From Closterium sp. Naga37s-1 (taxonomy: Eukaryota; Streptophyta; Zygnematophyceae; Desmidiales; Closteriaceae): DNA of 64,000 nt. The stretch is taken from positions 412,001 through 476,000 of the forward strand of contig CANJKZ010000410.1 of assembly GCA_947471745.1 (NCBI GenBank), in the 5' to 3' direction. Shown in pieces: positions 45,701-54,947 of the stretch; the stretch's first letter is position 1, and every line of letters begins with the position of its first letter. The notes beneath the pieces are model-generated. The model was not told where the DNA came from, did no database searches, and was given only the letters and a program-made list of their open reading frames with translations. Made by a program: the position numbers and the translations under genes.

Positions 45701-48011
45701 AGTCGATCAACACCTCAGGGACCTCACCCTTGCTGCGCAAGGGGAAGACTGTGGTGTAACGCGAGTAGTCGTCAACGACCAGCAGGAAGTAACGCTCGTG
45801 ACCCTGTCCACGGACGCGGGCTGGGCCCCACACGTCCATGTGAAGAGTCTGCAGAGGGGCCTCAGTCGGAGGAAACGAGGAGGAGTGAGGAGCGGCGCGC
45901 TGCCGGCCCTCGACACAAGGAACACAGGTGGGGGCAGGCCTCGGAGGAAGGGGAGGGAGGGCCCTAGGGAGTCCAGAGACAAGAGCACGGGAGGCCATAC
46001 CTCGAAGACGAGGCAGGGATGGGTGACCAAGGCGGTGGTGCCAAAGGAGAGTCTCGTGCGCCAGAGGACGACACGAGCAGGGGGCAGACGCAGGACTAGA
46101 CCTGGACGCGGCAGCAAACACCTGACTGGATGCAGCTACCTGACCAGACGCAGGGACCGGAGGAGGCGCAGTAGTCAGTGTGTACAGACTCGACCCTGGC
46201 CGACGGGTGAACGTGGCCAGGTGGCGGCCCGTCCGAGAGCAAGTGCAGTGGGTCACACGCTGACCTCCAGGGGTGAACTGGTCAACCCACGCGTCCTGGA
46301 GGTCAGCTCCACTCACCAAGTTCGTAGAGAACGAGGGGAGGTGGAGTCCCGACAGCAAGCTCGACGGGGCCGCAGGACACGGTAGAACCGTGGAGGAGTG
46401 TGCAAGGACTGGGCCCCCGGAGGGGTCAGCAAGGGAGACCGCAACAGGCCGACTGAGCAGCGTGAGCGTGGTGCTGTCTCTAAAGAAAGAGCGCGAAGCA
46501 CCAGAGTCAAGTGTGAAAGTGTGCAAGGACTCAGTAGGTGCAGTACCAGAGAGAGCAAACGCACCAGCACCTGGAGCAGCAGACGCACTAGTACCTGGAG
46601 CAGCAGACGCACTAGCATCTAGAGCAGCAGCCGCTATGCCCGGGTCGGGCGGGACACTCAGGTAACAGTCACCCTCAGCACTATCAGCAAGAGCATACAT
46701 GGCAGCAAGGATAGCATCAAAGTCTAGATCAAAGATAGGCACATTCTGCAGAAGCAGATCATGCCAACGAGGAAGCTCAACGGCGTCAGGAAACTGGGTA
46801 CGCCAAGCGTCAGTCAAGCGACCGAAGCAGCGCTGCGTGGTGTGTGGGAGCCCACACACCTCCCCACTACGAGTGCTGGTGCGAAGAACGTAAGTGCAGG
46901 GACCTGCACCCCCAGACCTCCCACGCCCAGCGTACCACTCACGAAGCTGCTGAACCGACGGGGTCTCACGGGTGCGCAGCTGCTGCTGGCGCTGGCTGCC
47001 ACCAAAGCCTCCACGCTGCGCGGCTGCACCTCGACCAGCACCACCTCCTCCGCTACCTCCACCACCGCTGCCGCTGCCTCCACCTCCTCCACCACCGCCG
47101 CCACGACCTCCACTGCCGCCACTGACGCCCCCACTCCCGGTACCACCCCCACCACCACCTCCACCTCCTCCGCCGCCTCCACCTCCTCCACTGCTTCCTT
47201 CGCCGCCCCCTCCACCACCCTTGCTCCCCTTGCCCTTGCTGGTGCAGCATCTCCCACTAGAGGCAGACGCAGCGCCGACCTCCTCAGTGCGAATGAGGTC
47301 GACAGCAGCAGCAGAAGCAACAGAGGGGAGAAGGGGGACAGGGGAACACCCCTCAAAGAAGGGGGTGCGACGGTCGCCGCGAGAAGCACCTACAGCTAAG
47401 ATACTCTTCTCAGCTGCAGCAAGGCGCTCCTCTAGCAGGTCGACAGTCAGCTCGGTGGGGCAAAGGGAGAGAAAGTGGTCCCTGACTGAAGATAGAGAGT
47501 CAGGGAGGCGGGTGACTAGGTAGTACAGGGTGATGTACATGGGGGGGGGGTTCTTGGCACAGAACTCAGTGGGAAGGGCAGCGCGGTAGCGGGCGTCACT
47601 AGTGCGAAGGTGAGCAACTAGGTCAGCGACAGTGGCAAAGGCAGCAAGGTCAGGGAAAAGGTACGGTAGCATGAGGCGGCTGAGGGCAGCAGTGGCAGGG
47701 GAGGAGTAGCGTGCAACTACAGCGTCGTACAAAGACTGAGCAGTCTTGTACTGGCCAAAGTGCGCGCGCTCAGCAGGCGGTAGGTGACTACGATTAGCAA
47801 GACGAGCAATAGTGTCACGAGTGATCCACTGCGAGCGAACAGTACTGTCAGCAGTGGCAGCAGGAGCAGTGGAAACGCCGGACGTGTGATCGAAGAGGGA
47901 CACCCCATCCCTAGAATCACACTGAAGGAAGAGCTGTAGGTCGTCAACCCACAAGTCAAAATCAACTGCACGTCCCTCAGCATCAAAGGTGAGAACGGTA
48001 GGACTAGCCAT
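42519..48011 (-). CDS. Copia gag-pol polyprotein, longest intact frame
   Basis: ATG at 48011 (MASPTVLTFDAEG), 1830 codons. Gag: VDDLQLFLQ, FDHTSGVSTAPAATA, LMLPYLFPDLAAF, NPPPMYITLYYLVTRLPDS read in frame through the C run, a Gly-rich tail, then an atypical Cys-His motif (CTYVLRTSTRSGEVC, HTTQRC). Protease LDSGASRSFFRD. Integrase: LLWHHRLGHPSLP, MDVWGPARVRG, VVDDYSRYTTVFPL, LHSDRGGEFSS and SPQQNGIAERR, with all three acidic residues kept. A repeat linker of GGAAGAGG/GGAEPG units. RT: MWIFRVKR, LDFSTAFLQGSLHEEIW and VYVDDLVFA. True homology ends at LMTCT near 42717; the last 65 or so codons are out-of-frame read-through. The best candidate here for a source of protein. Confidence 0.9.
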   Translation of the reverse strand: MASPTVLTFDAEGRAVDFDLWVDDLQLFLQCDSRDGVSLFDHTSGVSTAPAATADSTVRSQWITRDTIARLANRSHLPPAERAHFGQYKTAQSLYDAVVARYSSPATAALSRLMLPYLFPDLAAFATVADLVAHLRTSDARYRAALPTEFCAKNPPPMYITLYYLVTRLPDSLSSVRDHFLSLCPTELTVDLLEERLAAAEKSILAVGASRGDRRTPFFEGCSPVPLLPSVASAAAVDLIRTEEVGAASASSGRCCTSKGKGSKGGGGGGEGSSGGGGGGGGGGGGGGGGTGSGGVSGGSGGRGGGGGGGGGSGSGGGGSGGGGAGRGAAAQRGGFGGSQRQQQLRTRETPSVQQLREWYAGRGRSGGAGPCTYVLRTSTRSGEVCGLPHTTQRCFGRLTDAWRTQFPDAVELPRWHDLLLQNVPIFDLDFDAILAAMYALADSAEGDCYLSVPPDPGIAAAALDASASAAPGTSASAAPGAGAFALSGTAPTESLHTFTLDSGASRSFFRDSTTLTLLSRPVAVSLADPSGGPVLAHSSTVLPCPAAPSSLLSGLHLPSFSTNLVSGADLQDAWVDQFTPGGQRVTHCTCSRTGRHLATFTRRPGSSLYTLTTAPPPVPASGQVAASSQVFAAASRSSPASAPCSCRPLAHETLLWHHRLGHPSLPRLRGMASRALVSGLPRALPPLPPRPAPTCVPCVEGRQRAAPHSSSFPPTEAPLQTLHMDVWGPARVRGQGHERYFLLVVDDYSRYTTVFPLRSKGEVPEVLIDWIRGARRQLSESFGSDLPVLCLHSDRGGEFSSDLLRAFCRLEGIRQTFQLPASPQQNGIAERRIGMVMDVARTSMIHAAAPHFLWPFAFQYAAHQINLQPRVSLPETTPTLRWTGKVGDASAFRVWGSRAFFRDTTADKLSSRAVPCVFLGFPPDALGWQFYHPTSRRVLSSQDVTFDESVSYYRLFPYRTASPLPPPLFLAPGTPPVDPLPPQGPSPSGVSQVDPAEPVEVAVDSGAARGAEPAGAGTWGAETGGAESGGAEPGRVEPEGAVSGGAEPARAASGGALGVPPRREPLSPQQLREWYSRRCRGAAGATGGPAGASGGAAGTGGAAGASGGAAGAGAAGGTTGASGGAAGAGGTAEVSGGAAGAGAAGGTAGAGGAAGASGGATGAGAARGAAGAGGAAAAGAAGGGATAGAAGGAAGAGAAGGAARTGDPGAEGTGSVSAVSGGAVWPRPYYVPLLQQVLGSPPSPGPPPPPLLSPPPVQSQSRFQPASPLPGLSPYSGPTSGLTERREPESRPASPVRPVRAGRVSRPRPPPVPGTHSMTLRPTTAPQRVPLPSPPASSLPAGPDPASDSLRAASPAVTRFLATTLTDPLFESTAASALVAELVDFAAACRLDYAARLVTESASVSVCPPSVGGECALGTDVLEDRQEEFECFAASVPHLVSMLLAPEGDPDAPDIPTLRSYAEAIEGPYSSQWQAAMDAEMASWKSTGTYVDEVPPPGANIVSGMWIFRVKRPPGSPPVFKVRYVARGFSQRQGVDFFQTFSPTPKMTTLRVLLHVAAQRDYELHSLDFSTAFLQGSLHEEIWLRRPPGFTGSFPAGTQWSLRRTVYGLRQAPRESHDTLRTTLAALGFAPSTSDPSLFLRTDTTLPPFYVLVYVDDLVFATADTEALAHVKSELQKRYTCTDLGELTSYLGLRITRDRSQRTITLTQSHMVQQVLQRFGFTYFSPQSTPLPTGHSLSAPPSDESVEPSGPYPELVGCLMYLMTCTLTSHTLSAFWLATWLPAGTERCTGMLRRGCCDTCAVHRAWGSCLEDGLELSSLVTQTPPGLTT

Positions 48012-48530
48012 AGCAGCAGTAGGAGCAGTAGCAAGAGTAGCAGCAGTAGAAACAATAGCAGCACGGCAGTGCAAGGCAGTGCTGCTCAGTAGGGCAGTGC
48101 GGTTCGGTGGGGGCGGCGCGGCTCTGCTGAGCGGCGCAGCTCGGCTGGGCGGCGCGGCTCGGCTGGGTGACGCGGATCGGCTGGGTGGCGCGGCTCGGCT
48201 GGGCGGCGCGGCTCGGCGGGGCGGCTCGGGTGCTTACCAGGAGTGGGTGCGGGGCCGGGCCTTGACAGCAGGGGCCGCAGTAGCAGGTGTCGCGCCAGTA
48301 GGGGAGGGGCCGCGACTGCAGGTGCCGCGTCAGGAGGGGCTGCGGCAGCAGGGGCCACTTCAGCAAGGGAGAGGCCGCAGGCAGGGGCGACGTCGCGAGC
48401 AGGGGCGACGCCGCGAGCAGGGGCGACGCCGTGGGCAGGGGCGAGGCCGCGGGCTGGGGCGACGCCGTGGGCTGGGGCGACGCCGCGGGCAGGGGCGACG
48501 CCATTAGCAGGAAGAAAAATTTTAAACGTG
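48012..48530 (-). repeat. GC-rich leader
   Basis: Two repeat fields: CGGCTGGGCGGCGCGG-type units (48110-48230) and GAGCAGGGGCGACGCCGCG-type units (48380-48510). Compositional frames only. Confidence 0.7.
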
Positions 48531-48580
48531 GTGGGCCCTTAGGAAGAAACAGTCCCACTAGGGAACCTGCTCTGATACCA
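48531..48580 (-). promoter_or_regulatory. Canonical primer site and hairpin block
   Basis: Minus strand: TGGTATCAGAGC, then TCCC-TAGT-GGGA (short stem), a T-rich stretch and AAGGGCCC. The stem sequence differs from its sisters but the fold is kept. Confidence 0.65.
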
Positions 48581-48711
48581 TATGAGAATTAACGAGAAGA
48601 ATGATGAAACTAGAAAGGAGATGGGTACAAGTAGGAAACACAAAAGTGTTGTACCCTCTAAGAACTACCCCACTACAACCTAAACAGACTATAGCATATA
48701 TAAGTTTGACA
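48581..48711 (-). repeat. 5' LTR (131 bp)
   Basis: Matches 41728-41858 with about three differences, including CA to TA at the inner tip. Confidence 0.95.
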
Positions 48712-48775
48712 TGATCATATGGGAGTTACTGGCATATTAGCTTGGGGAGTTATGGGCGCACTAACCCGCATTTGG

Positions 48776-49212
48776 TGTTACGAATGGTAAAGAACGAAGT
48801 GCTACTGTGTACTCCTGACAGTAGCAATCGAAGCATGCAGTATCGAAGCTGAAGACGAAAAGGCGGAATGAAGCAAAGGGTCGTACGATTACGGAGCATC
48901 TGGACTGTCAGGGCAGACAGCATCAGGCAGCAGCAGTGGCGAGGATTCTGCCCGAGAAGTTCGTAACCGTCTGGAGTCGCACGGTTGGGTTTCGTTGCAA
49001 TAAGGGAATGTACCCCTTAGAATACATGGCTAGCTATGTTGTTTCGTATTCCACCTTGTACTCTTATTTATATGTTTGTATTTGCATATTTTTAATCATC
49101 TCAATCATTTTAAATTCACACTGATTTGAGGTCAAGGGCCCACCACTACCACTCAGTTGTTTGCGAACCTTCCCGAGGTGATCCTAGGTCGATCTACTTT
49201 GTGATCGCAGCA
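48776..49212 (+). repeat. 5' LTR (437 bp)
   Basis: Starts TGTTACGAATGG and ends GATCGCAGCA. It holds an ATGTACC...GGTACAT-like stem around 49010-49030, degraded in this copy. Confidence 0.95.
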
Positions 49213-49224
49213 TGGTATGAGAGC
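49213..49224 (+). other. Primer binding site
   Basis: TGGTATGAGAGC directly follows the LTR; one base differs from the usual TGGTATCAGAGC. Confidence 0.8.
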
Positions 49225-49305
49225 GACTCGGGAATCCTTCGCACTGCCACCTCCGAAATCTTCGGCGATCAAAAGGTGGCGTCCGGCACACGCTTGCGTG
49301 TAAGG

Positions 49306-49717
49306 ATGGCTGAAGGATCTGGAGGTCAGACAAATCTGACCGCTGAAGCGCATCCCAACCCAGCTGCGACATACGAGGAAACGACGACGATTGGAACCGC
49401 CGTCCTCGCACAACTGCTTCAGCGACTCACCAGTCTGGAGTAAGGGCTCCAAACATTGCAGAATGGCGATGCGGGAACATCTTCCCAACCCTCTCAACCA
49501 GCCTCACATGGCGACAATACCGCCCCGCACACCTTCTCCCTCGAAACAAATGGCTCAAATCCTAAGTCTCCCCGTCCTAACGAAGAAACAATTCTCTCTG
49601 CTCAATCAAGGTTCATGAGCATATCAAAAATAAAGACAAGTGTCTGCTTAGACGGCAGAGACTTCTATACGTGGAGCTTCGAGCTGGAGCTGCTGCTGCA
49701 AAACGCGCATATATTTC
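49306..49717 (+). pseudogene. Copia gag N-terminal part (second lineage)
   Basis: ATG at 49306: MAEGSGGQTNLTAEAHPNP, a TAA at 49441, then the same frame continues with SVCLDGRDFYTWSFELELLLQNAH, the N-terminal gag pattern (L-x-G-x-x-F/Y-x-x-W). The insertion at 49718 interrupts it; gag resumes at 57285. Confidence 0.7.
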
Positions 49718-49848
49718 TGTCAGAATGTTATATTGCTTACATTGTGTAGGCTATAGTGGGGTAGCCCATAAGGGGTACAACCCAATTAGGGTTAGTACTT
49801 GTACCCAACTGTTTCATAGTTCACCCATTCTCGTTCATTCTTCTGACA
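49718..49848 (+). repeat. 5' LTR (131 bp)
   Basis: Starts TGTCAGAATGTTATATTGC and ends TTCTTCTGACA; GGGGTACAACCC and TTGTACCC arms inside. Confidence 0.95.
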
Positions 49849-49895
49849 TGGTTTCAGAGCAGGTCCTTCGTTAGGATCGTTTTTTTTTTTTGCCC
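49849..49895 (+). promoter_or_regulatory. Primer site and hairpin block
   Basis: TGGTTTCAGAGC, GGTCCT-TCGTT-AGGATC (the single change keeps a G-T pair), twelve or so T, then GCCC in place of GGGCCC. Confidence 0.65.
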
Positions 49896-51104
49896 ACCAT
49901 AGCGCTACCCCGCTAGCAGCCTTCTGCAGCCCTCGTGCTGCCCCTAGTGCCCTGCGCGCCCTGTCGACCCTAGGCACAGGCCCGCCCGTTGCCCCTAGGC
50001 CCCGCGCGCCAGTCGACACCTAGGCCCCGGTGCGACCCGTCGACCCCTAGGCCCCGGCCCGCCCGTGGCCCTAGGCCCTGTCGCGACCCGTCGACCCTAG
50101 GCCTCCGGCCCGCCCGTCGCCCCTAGGCCCCGGAGCCCCCCGTCAACCCCTAGGCCCTGGCCCACCGTTGATCCCTACGCCCGGTGCGCCCCGTCGACCC
50201 CTAGGCCCCGGCCCCCCGTCGACCCCTAGCCCAGCGCGCCCCGTCGACCCCTAGGCACCGGCCCCCCGTCGACCCCTAGCCCGGCGCGCCCCGTCAACCC
50301 CTAGGCCCCGGCCCCACGTCGACCCCTACGCCCGTCCCGCTCGTCGACCCCTAGGCCTCGGCCCCCCCCGTCGACCCCTACGCCCGGTGCGCCCCGTCGA
50401 CCCCTAGGCCCCGGCCCCCCGTCGACCCCTAGCCCGGTGCGCCCCGTCGACCCCTAGGCCCCAGCCCCCTGTCGACCCCTAGCCCAGCTCGCCCCGTCGA
50501 CCCCTAGGCCCTGGCCCCACGTCGACCCCTACGCCCGGCCCGCGCGTCGACCCCTAGGCCCCGGCCCCCCGTCGACCCCTAGCCCGGCGCGCCCCGTCGA
50601 CCCCTGGGCCCCGGCCCCACGTCGACCCCTAAGCCCAGCCCACCCGTCGACCCCTAGGCCCCGGCCCCCCGTTGACCCCTACGCCCGGTGCGCCCCGTCG
50701 AACCCTAGGCCCCGGGCCCCCCGTCAACCCCTACGCCCGGCCCGCCCGTCGACCCCTAAACCCCGGCCCCTAGTCGACCCCTACGCCCGGCGCGCCCCAT
50801 CGACCCCTAGGCCCCCCCCCGTCGACCTCTACGCCCGGCGCGACCCGACGACCCCTAGGCCCCGACCCCCCGTCAACCCCTACCCCCGGCCACTACCCCT
50901 ACAGCCAACGCGCCGCCCGCTTGCGGCCCGCCGGCACCTCTTGCAGCCCGCGCGCTGCCCCTCTTGCCGCACGTGCGCCGCCCCTTGCAGACCCCATGCC
51001 GCCTCTTGCAGCCTGCTAGCCGCCCCTTGCGACCTGCTTGCCGCCCCTTGCAGCCTGCGCACTGCTCTCTCGCAACCTGCTAGCTGCCCCTCTCCTCTGC
51101 TGCT
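49896..51104 (+). repeat. 1.2-kb GC-rich leader satellite
   Basis: Between about 49970 and 50890 it is built of a 23-28-bp unit GTCGACCCCTAGGCCCCGGCC alternating with GTCGACCCCTACGCCCGGCGC, some 35 copies. A CCGCCCCTTGCAGCC-type field follows (50900-51090). No coding sequence. Confidence 0.8.
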
Positions 51105-51575
51105 ATGGCTTCTCTTCGCGTCCTCACTTTCAATCCTGAGGGCCGCCCTATCCAGTTTGACACGTGGCTCGACGACCTGCAGCTGTTCCTACTAAGCGAC
51201 TCTAGGGACTGTGTTTTGTTGTTTGACCACACGTCTGGAGCCGCTCCCGCCCCTCCCACCACAGCTGACAGTGCGACCCGCTCACAGTAGCTTACTCGCG
51301 ACGCTGCTGCCCGCTTAGCCATTCGCAACCACCTGCCGTTGGCCGAATGCGCTCACTTCGGATAGCACAGGACATCACATGCACTGTACGACGCTGTCGT
51401 CGCTCGCTACTCCTCGCCTGCCACTGCTGCTCTAGGCCGCCTCCTACTGCCCTACCTGTTCCCCGAGCTGTCCGCCTTTGCCACAGTAGAGGACCTAGTT
51501 TCCCACGTTCGCACTAGCGACGCTCGCTACCGCGCTGCCCTCCCAGCAGAGTTCCTTGCCAAGAACCCACCCCCG
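51105..51575 (+). pseudogene. Copia gag N-terminal part
   Basis: ATG at 51105: MASLRVLTFNPEGRPIQF, LFDHTSGAAPAPPTTA, stop at 51288 (Gln position), HLPLAECAHFG, a second stop near 51364 (Gln position), then ALYDAVVARYSSPAT and LLPYLFPELSAFATVEDL. It runs in frame towards PPPMYITLY because the C run here is short. Confidence 0.75.
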
Positions 51576-53225
51576 ATGTACATCACTCTTTACTTCATAG
51601 TCACCCGCCTCCCTGACTCTCTTCGCGCTGTCAGGGACTACTTTCTCGCCCTTGACCCCACAGCCCTCACTGTTGACCTACTCGAGCAGCACCTCCTTGC
51701 AGCTGAGACTAGTGTAGTCGCTGTAGGTGCTGCTCGTGGCACTCCGCGCACGCCCTTCTTTGAGGGGTGCTCCCCCTCCCCCCTTGCTCCCTCGTACGCC
51801 TCTACTGCTGCTGCTGACGTCCCTGGTGCTGCGGATGTCGGGGCCGCTTCTGCTACTGCGAAGCGCCGCAGCAGCAAGGGCAAGGGTGGCAGGGGTGGTG
51901 GCGGTGGCAGCGGGGGTGGTGGTGGGGCCAGCAGTGGAGGTGGTGGGGGCAGTGGAGGTGGTGGCAGCGGTGGGAGTGGTGGCGGGAGTGGGGGCTTTGG
52001 TGGCGGTGGTGGAGGCAGCGGTGGGAGTGCTGGTAGTGGCAGCGGTGGGAGTGGTGGCGGTTGGACTGGAGCTCCGCGTGGAGGTTCTGGAGGAGGCCAC
52101 AGGCAGCAGCAGCAGCGTCGGAGGGAAACCCCGTCGCCCCAACAGCTTCGTGAGTGGTTTGCTCAGCGTGGGGCGTCTGGGGGTAGTGTTAGCTGCCCGT
52201 TTGTCATTCGCACGGGTGACCGTGCTGGTCAAACATGCGAGAAGCTTCACACTAAGCATCGTTGCTTCTCCCGCCTCGACGACGCTTGTCGCGCAGAGTT
52301 TGGTGACGAGGCTGAGCGCCCCCGCTGGGCAGAGCTGCTTAGGACTGGAGTTGCTATCTTTGACCTAGACTTTGATGCTATCCTTGCTGTTATGTATGCT
52401 TTGTCTACTAGTACTGAGGGTGACTGTTACCTGTATGTGCCGCCTGACCCAGGTATAGAGGCTGCTGCTCTAGGTGCTAGTGAGTCTGTTCTCCCGGGTA
52501 CAGCGCCTGCTGAGGCCTTGCACACCTTCACACTTGACTTAGGTGCCTCACGCTGTTTCTTTCGCGACAGCACCACCCTCACTCCTCTCTCTGCACCTGT
52601 ACCGGTCAGGCTGGCTGACCCCTCCGGGGGCCCAGTCCTCCCCCGTTCCTCCACTGTGCTCCCATGTCCGGCGCTTCTGTCTGGTTCACAGTCAGGCCTT
52701 CACCTCCTCTCGTTCTCTACGAACTTGGTGAGTACCGCTGCCCTCAAGGACGCGATGGTCACTAACACCGCTCCTGGGGGTCAGCGTGTGTCGATCTGCA
52801 CGTGTACACGGATGGATCGTCACCTGGCCACGTTCACTCGTCGGCCAGGGTCGAGTCTGTACACACTGGCTACCGAGCCTCCTCAGGTAGCGGCGTCTGC
52901 TCAGGTGTTCGCGTCAGGTCAGGTAACACCCCCTAGCTTGTGTCGCCTCCTGTCGCACCAGATTCTTCTGTGGCACCACCACCTGGGTCACCCCTCCCTG
53001 CCATGCCTTCGTGGCATGCACTCCCGCCTCCTTGTCTCTGGTCTTCCGAGGTCTCTGCCTCCCCTCCCGCCCTCGACTGTCCCGCCGTGCCTTCCCAGCG
53101 TCGAGGGGCAGCAGCATGCCGCTCCTCACTCCTCCTCGTTTCCCCCGACGATTGCTCCCCTGCAGACTCTCCACATGGACGTGTGGGGCCCAGCCCGCAT
53201 CAGTGAACAGGGCTACGAGCGCTAA
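51576..53225 (+). CDS. Copia gag C-terminus, protease, pre-integrase
   Basis: 549 codons: MYITLYFIVTRLPDSLRAVRD, TPFFEGCSPSP, a basic then Gly-rich tail (51890-52090), Cys-His motif (CPFVIRTGDRAGQTC, HTKHRC, 52195-52265), protease with LDLGASRCFFRD near 52535 (Ser of DSG replaced by Leu), DAMVTNTAPGGQRVSICTCTR, ILLWHHHLGHPSLP and MDVWGPARI. It ends at a TAA at 53223 where sisters have Tyr (ERYFLLV). Confidence 0.8.
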   Translation: MYITLYFIVTRLPDSLRAVRDYFLALDPTALTVDLLEQHLLAAETSVVAVGAARGTPRTPFFEGCSPSPLAPSYASTAAADVPGAADVGAASATAKRRSSKGKGGRGGGGGSGGGGGASSGGGGGSGGGGSGGSGGGSGGFGGGGGGSGGSAGSGSGGSGGGWTGAPRGGSGGGHRQQQQRRRETPSPQQLREWFAQRGASGGSVSCPFVIRTGDRAGQTCEKLHTKHRCFSRLDDACRAEFGDEAERPRWAELLRTGVAIFDLDFDAILAVMYALSTSTEGDCYLYVPPDPGIEAAALGASESVLPGTAPAEALHTFTLDLGASRCFFRDSTTLTPLSAPVPVRLADPSGGPVLPRSSTVLPCPALLSGSQSGLHLLSFSTNLVSTAALKDAMVTNTAPGGQRVSICTCTRMDRHLATFTRRPGSSLYTLATEPPQVAASAQVFASGQVTPPSLCRLLSHQILLWHHHLGHPSLPCLRGMHSRLLVSGLPRSLPPLPPSTVPPCLPSVEGQQHAAPHSSSFPPTIAPLQTLHMDVWGPARISEQGYER

Positions 53226-53953
53226 TTTCTGCTGGTTGTTGACGACTTCACGCGGTACACCACGGTCTTCCCCTTGCGCAGCAAGGTTCAGGTCGTTGAT
53301 GTCTTGATCCCTTGGATCCGCACTGTCCGTCTCCAGCTTCGCGAGCGGTTCTGTACGGACCTTCCTGTCCTACGTCTGCACTCTGACAGAGGTGGTGAGT
53401 TCTCCTCCGACCTCTTGCAGGACTTTTGTCGTGGGGAGGGCATTCTCCAGTCGTTCACGCTTCCGAACTCCCCTCAACAAAATGGGATTGCTGAGCGCCG
53501 CATTGGCCTAGTCATGGAGGTCGCTCGTACCTCCATGATCCATGCGGCTGCTCCCCATTTTCTGTGGCCGTTTGCGGGCGGTACGCTGCGCATCAGCTCA
53601 ACCTCTGGCCCCGTGTCTCCTTGCCGGAGACCTCGCCTACATTGCGTTGGACGGGGAAGGTTGGCGATGCGTCAGTGTTACGGGTCTGGGGTTCTCGTGC
53701 CTTTGTTTGCGATACGTTTGCGGACAAGATCTCCGCCCGCGCTATTCCCTGCGTCTTCCTTGGCTTTTCCCCTGACGCGCCTGGCTGGCAGTTTTACCAC
53801 CCCACCTCGCGCCGTGTCTTCCCCTCTCAGGACGTCACTTTTGACGAGTCGGTTCCCTTTTACCGTCTCTTCCCCTACCGCTCCGCTCCTCCCCCACCCA
53901 CGCCACTCTTCCTTGCTCCACGTCCCCCTCAGGTAGACCCCCTCCCCCCTTAA
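53226..53953 (+). pseudogene. Copia integrase core and C-terminus
   Basis: VVDDFTRYTTVFPLRSK, LRLHSDRGGEFSS, SPQQNGIAERRIGLVMEVARTS and HFLWPFA. A frame change near 53572 (GGCGG insertion-like) is followed by RYAAHQLNLWPRVSLPETSP, CVFLGFSPDAPGWQFYHP, DVTFDESVPFYRLFPY, and a TAA at 53951. Confidence 0.75.
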
Positions 53954-54947
53954 GGTCCTGCTCCCTCAGGTGTGTCTCAGGTAGACCCTCTCCCTGGTAC
54001 TGCGCCTGTTGAGGTAGCTGTCGGCTCAGGTGCTGCTCCAGGTGCTGTGTCTGGGGGTGCTGCGTCTGGGGGTGTGGAGCCTGGGGGTGCGGGGTTTGAG
54101 GGTGCCGGGTCTGGGGGTTGCGGAGAAAGAGGGTGCGGAGTCTGAGGGTGCCGGGTCTGGGGGTGCTGAGCCTGGGGGTGCTTAGCCTACGGGTGTTGAG
54201 CCTGGGGGTGCTGAGCCTGAGAGTGTTGAGCTTGGGGGTACTGCGTCTGAGGGTGCGGAGTCTGGGGGTGCTGAGCCGAGGGTTACTGCGTCTTCTGGAG
54301 GTCCTGCGGGTGCTCCACCACGACTGTCTCCTCGTCCGGAGCCTCTCTCCCCGCAGCAGCTGCGCGAATGGTTTGCTCAGCGCACCCGCCTTCAGAGTGG
54401 AGCTGCCGGAGCTGGAGACTCTGCCGCTGGAGACACTGGAGCGGGAGGTGCTGGAGTTACTGCTGGAGCTGGTGGTACCGGGGGTGCTGCAGCTGCTGGT
54501 CCTGGAGGTGCTCGTACCGGGGGTACTGGAGCTGCCGTGACTGGTGGTGTTGGGGGAGCTGGAGCTGGAGACCCTACGGAGCTTGGAGATGCTGGGGCTG
54601 GAGGAGCTGGAGCTGTTGGCGCTGGTGCTGGAGGCACTGGCGCGGGAGGCGCTGGAGTTGGAGGAGCTGGAGCTGTTGACCCTGGAGCTGGAGGTGCTGG
54701 AGGCATTGTGCGGCCGCGTCCGTACTTCGTTCCCCTGCTTTAGCAGGTTCTTGGTGTCCTGTCTTCTCCTGACCAGTCGCAGCCGCCGTTACAGCAAGCA
54801 TCCCCACTGCCTGCTCCTTCTCCTTGCACTGAGCAGTCAGGCGGTCTTACAGAGCGTCGTGAGCCTGCGTCTCGTCCTGTCTCCCCTGTTCGCACTGGTC
54901 GTCGCGTTCCTCGTCCGCGTCCCCCTCCTATCCCCGGCACACACGCT
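53954..54947 (+). pseudogene. Degraded repeat linker between integrase and RT
   Basis: Repeats of a 15-bp GGGGGTGCTGAGCCT-like unit (54040-54290) and a Gly/Ala/Glu field (54400-54700) encode the low-complexity linker in shifting frames. PRPYFVPLL near 54716 precedes a TAG. The frames on either strand here are not separate genes. Confidence 0.65.

Larger units (their letters stand above)
41728..48711 (-). mobile_element. Nearly intact Copia (6984 bp)
   Basis: LTRs of 131 bp at both ends differ at about three sites. TGATC flanks it (41723-41727, 48712-48716). It has the canonical primer site TGGTATCAGAGC, leader, one 1830-codon gag-pol frame and a polypurine tract. Only the RNase H end is damaged, by two small deletions. 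It lies in the 5' LTR of the TRIM. Confidence 0.95.
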
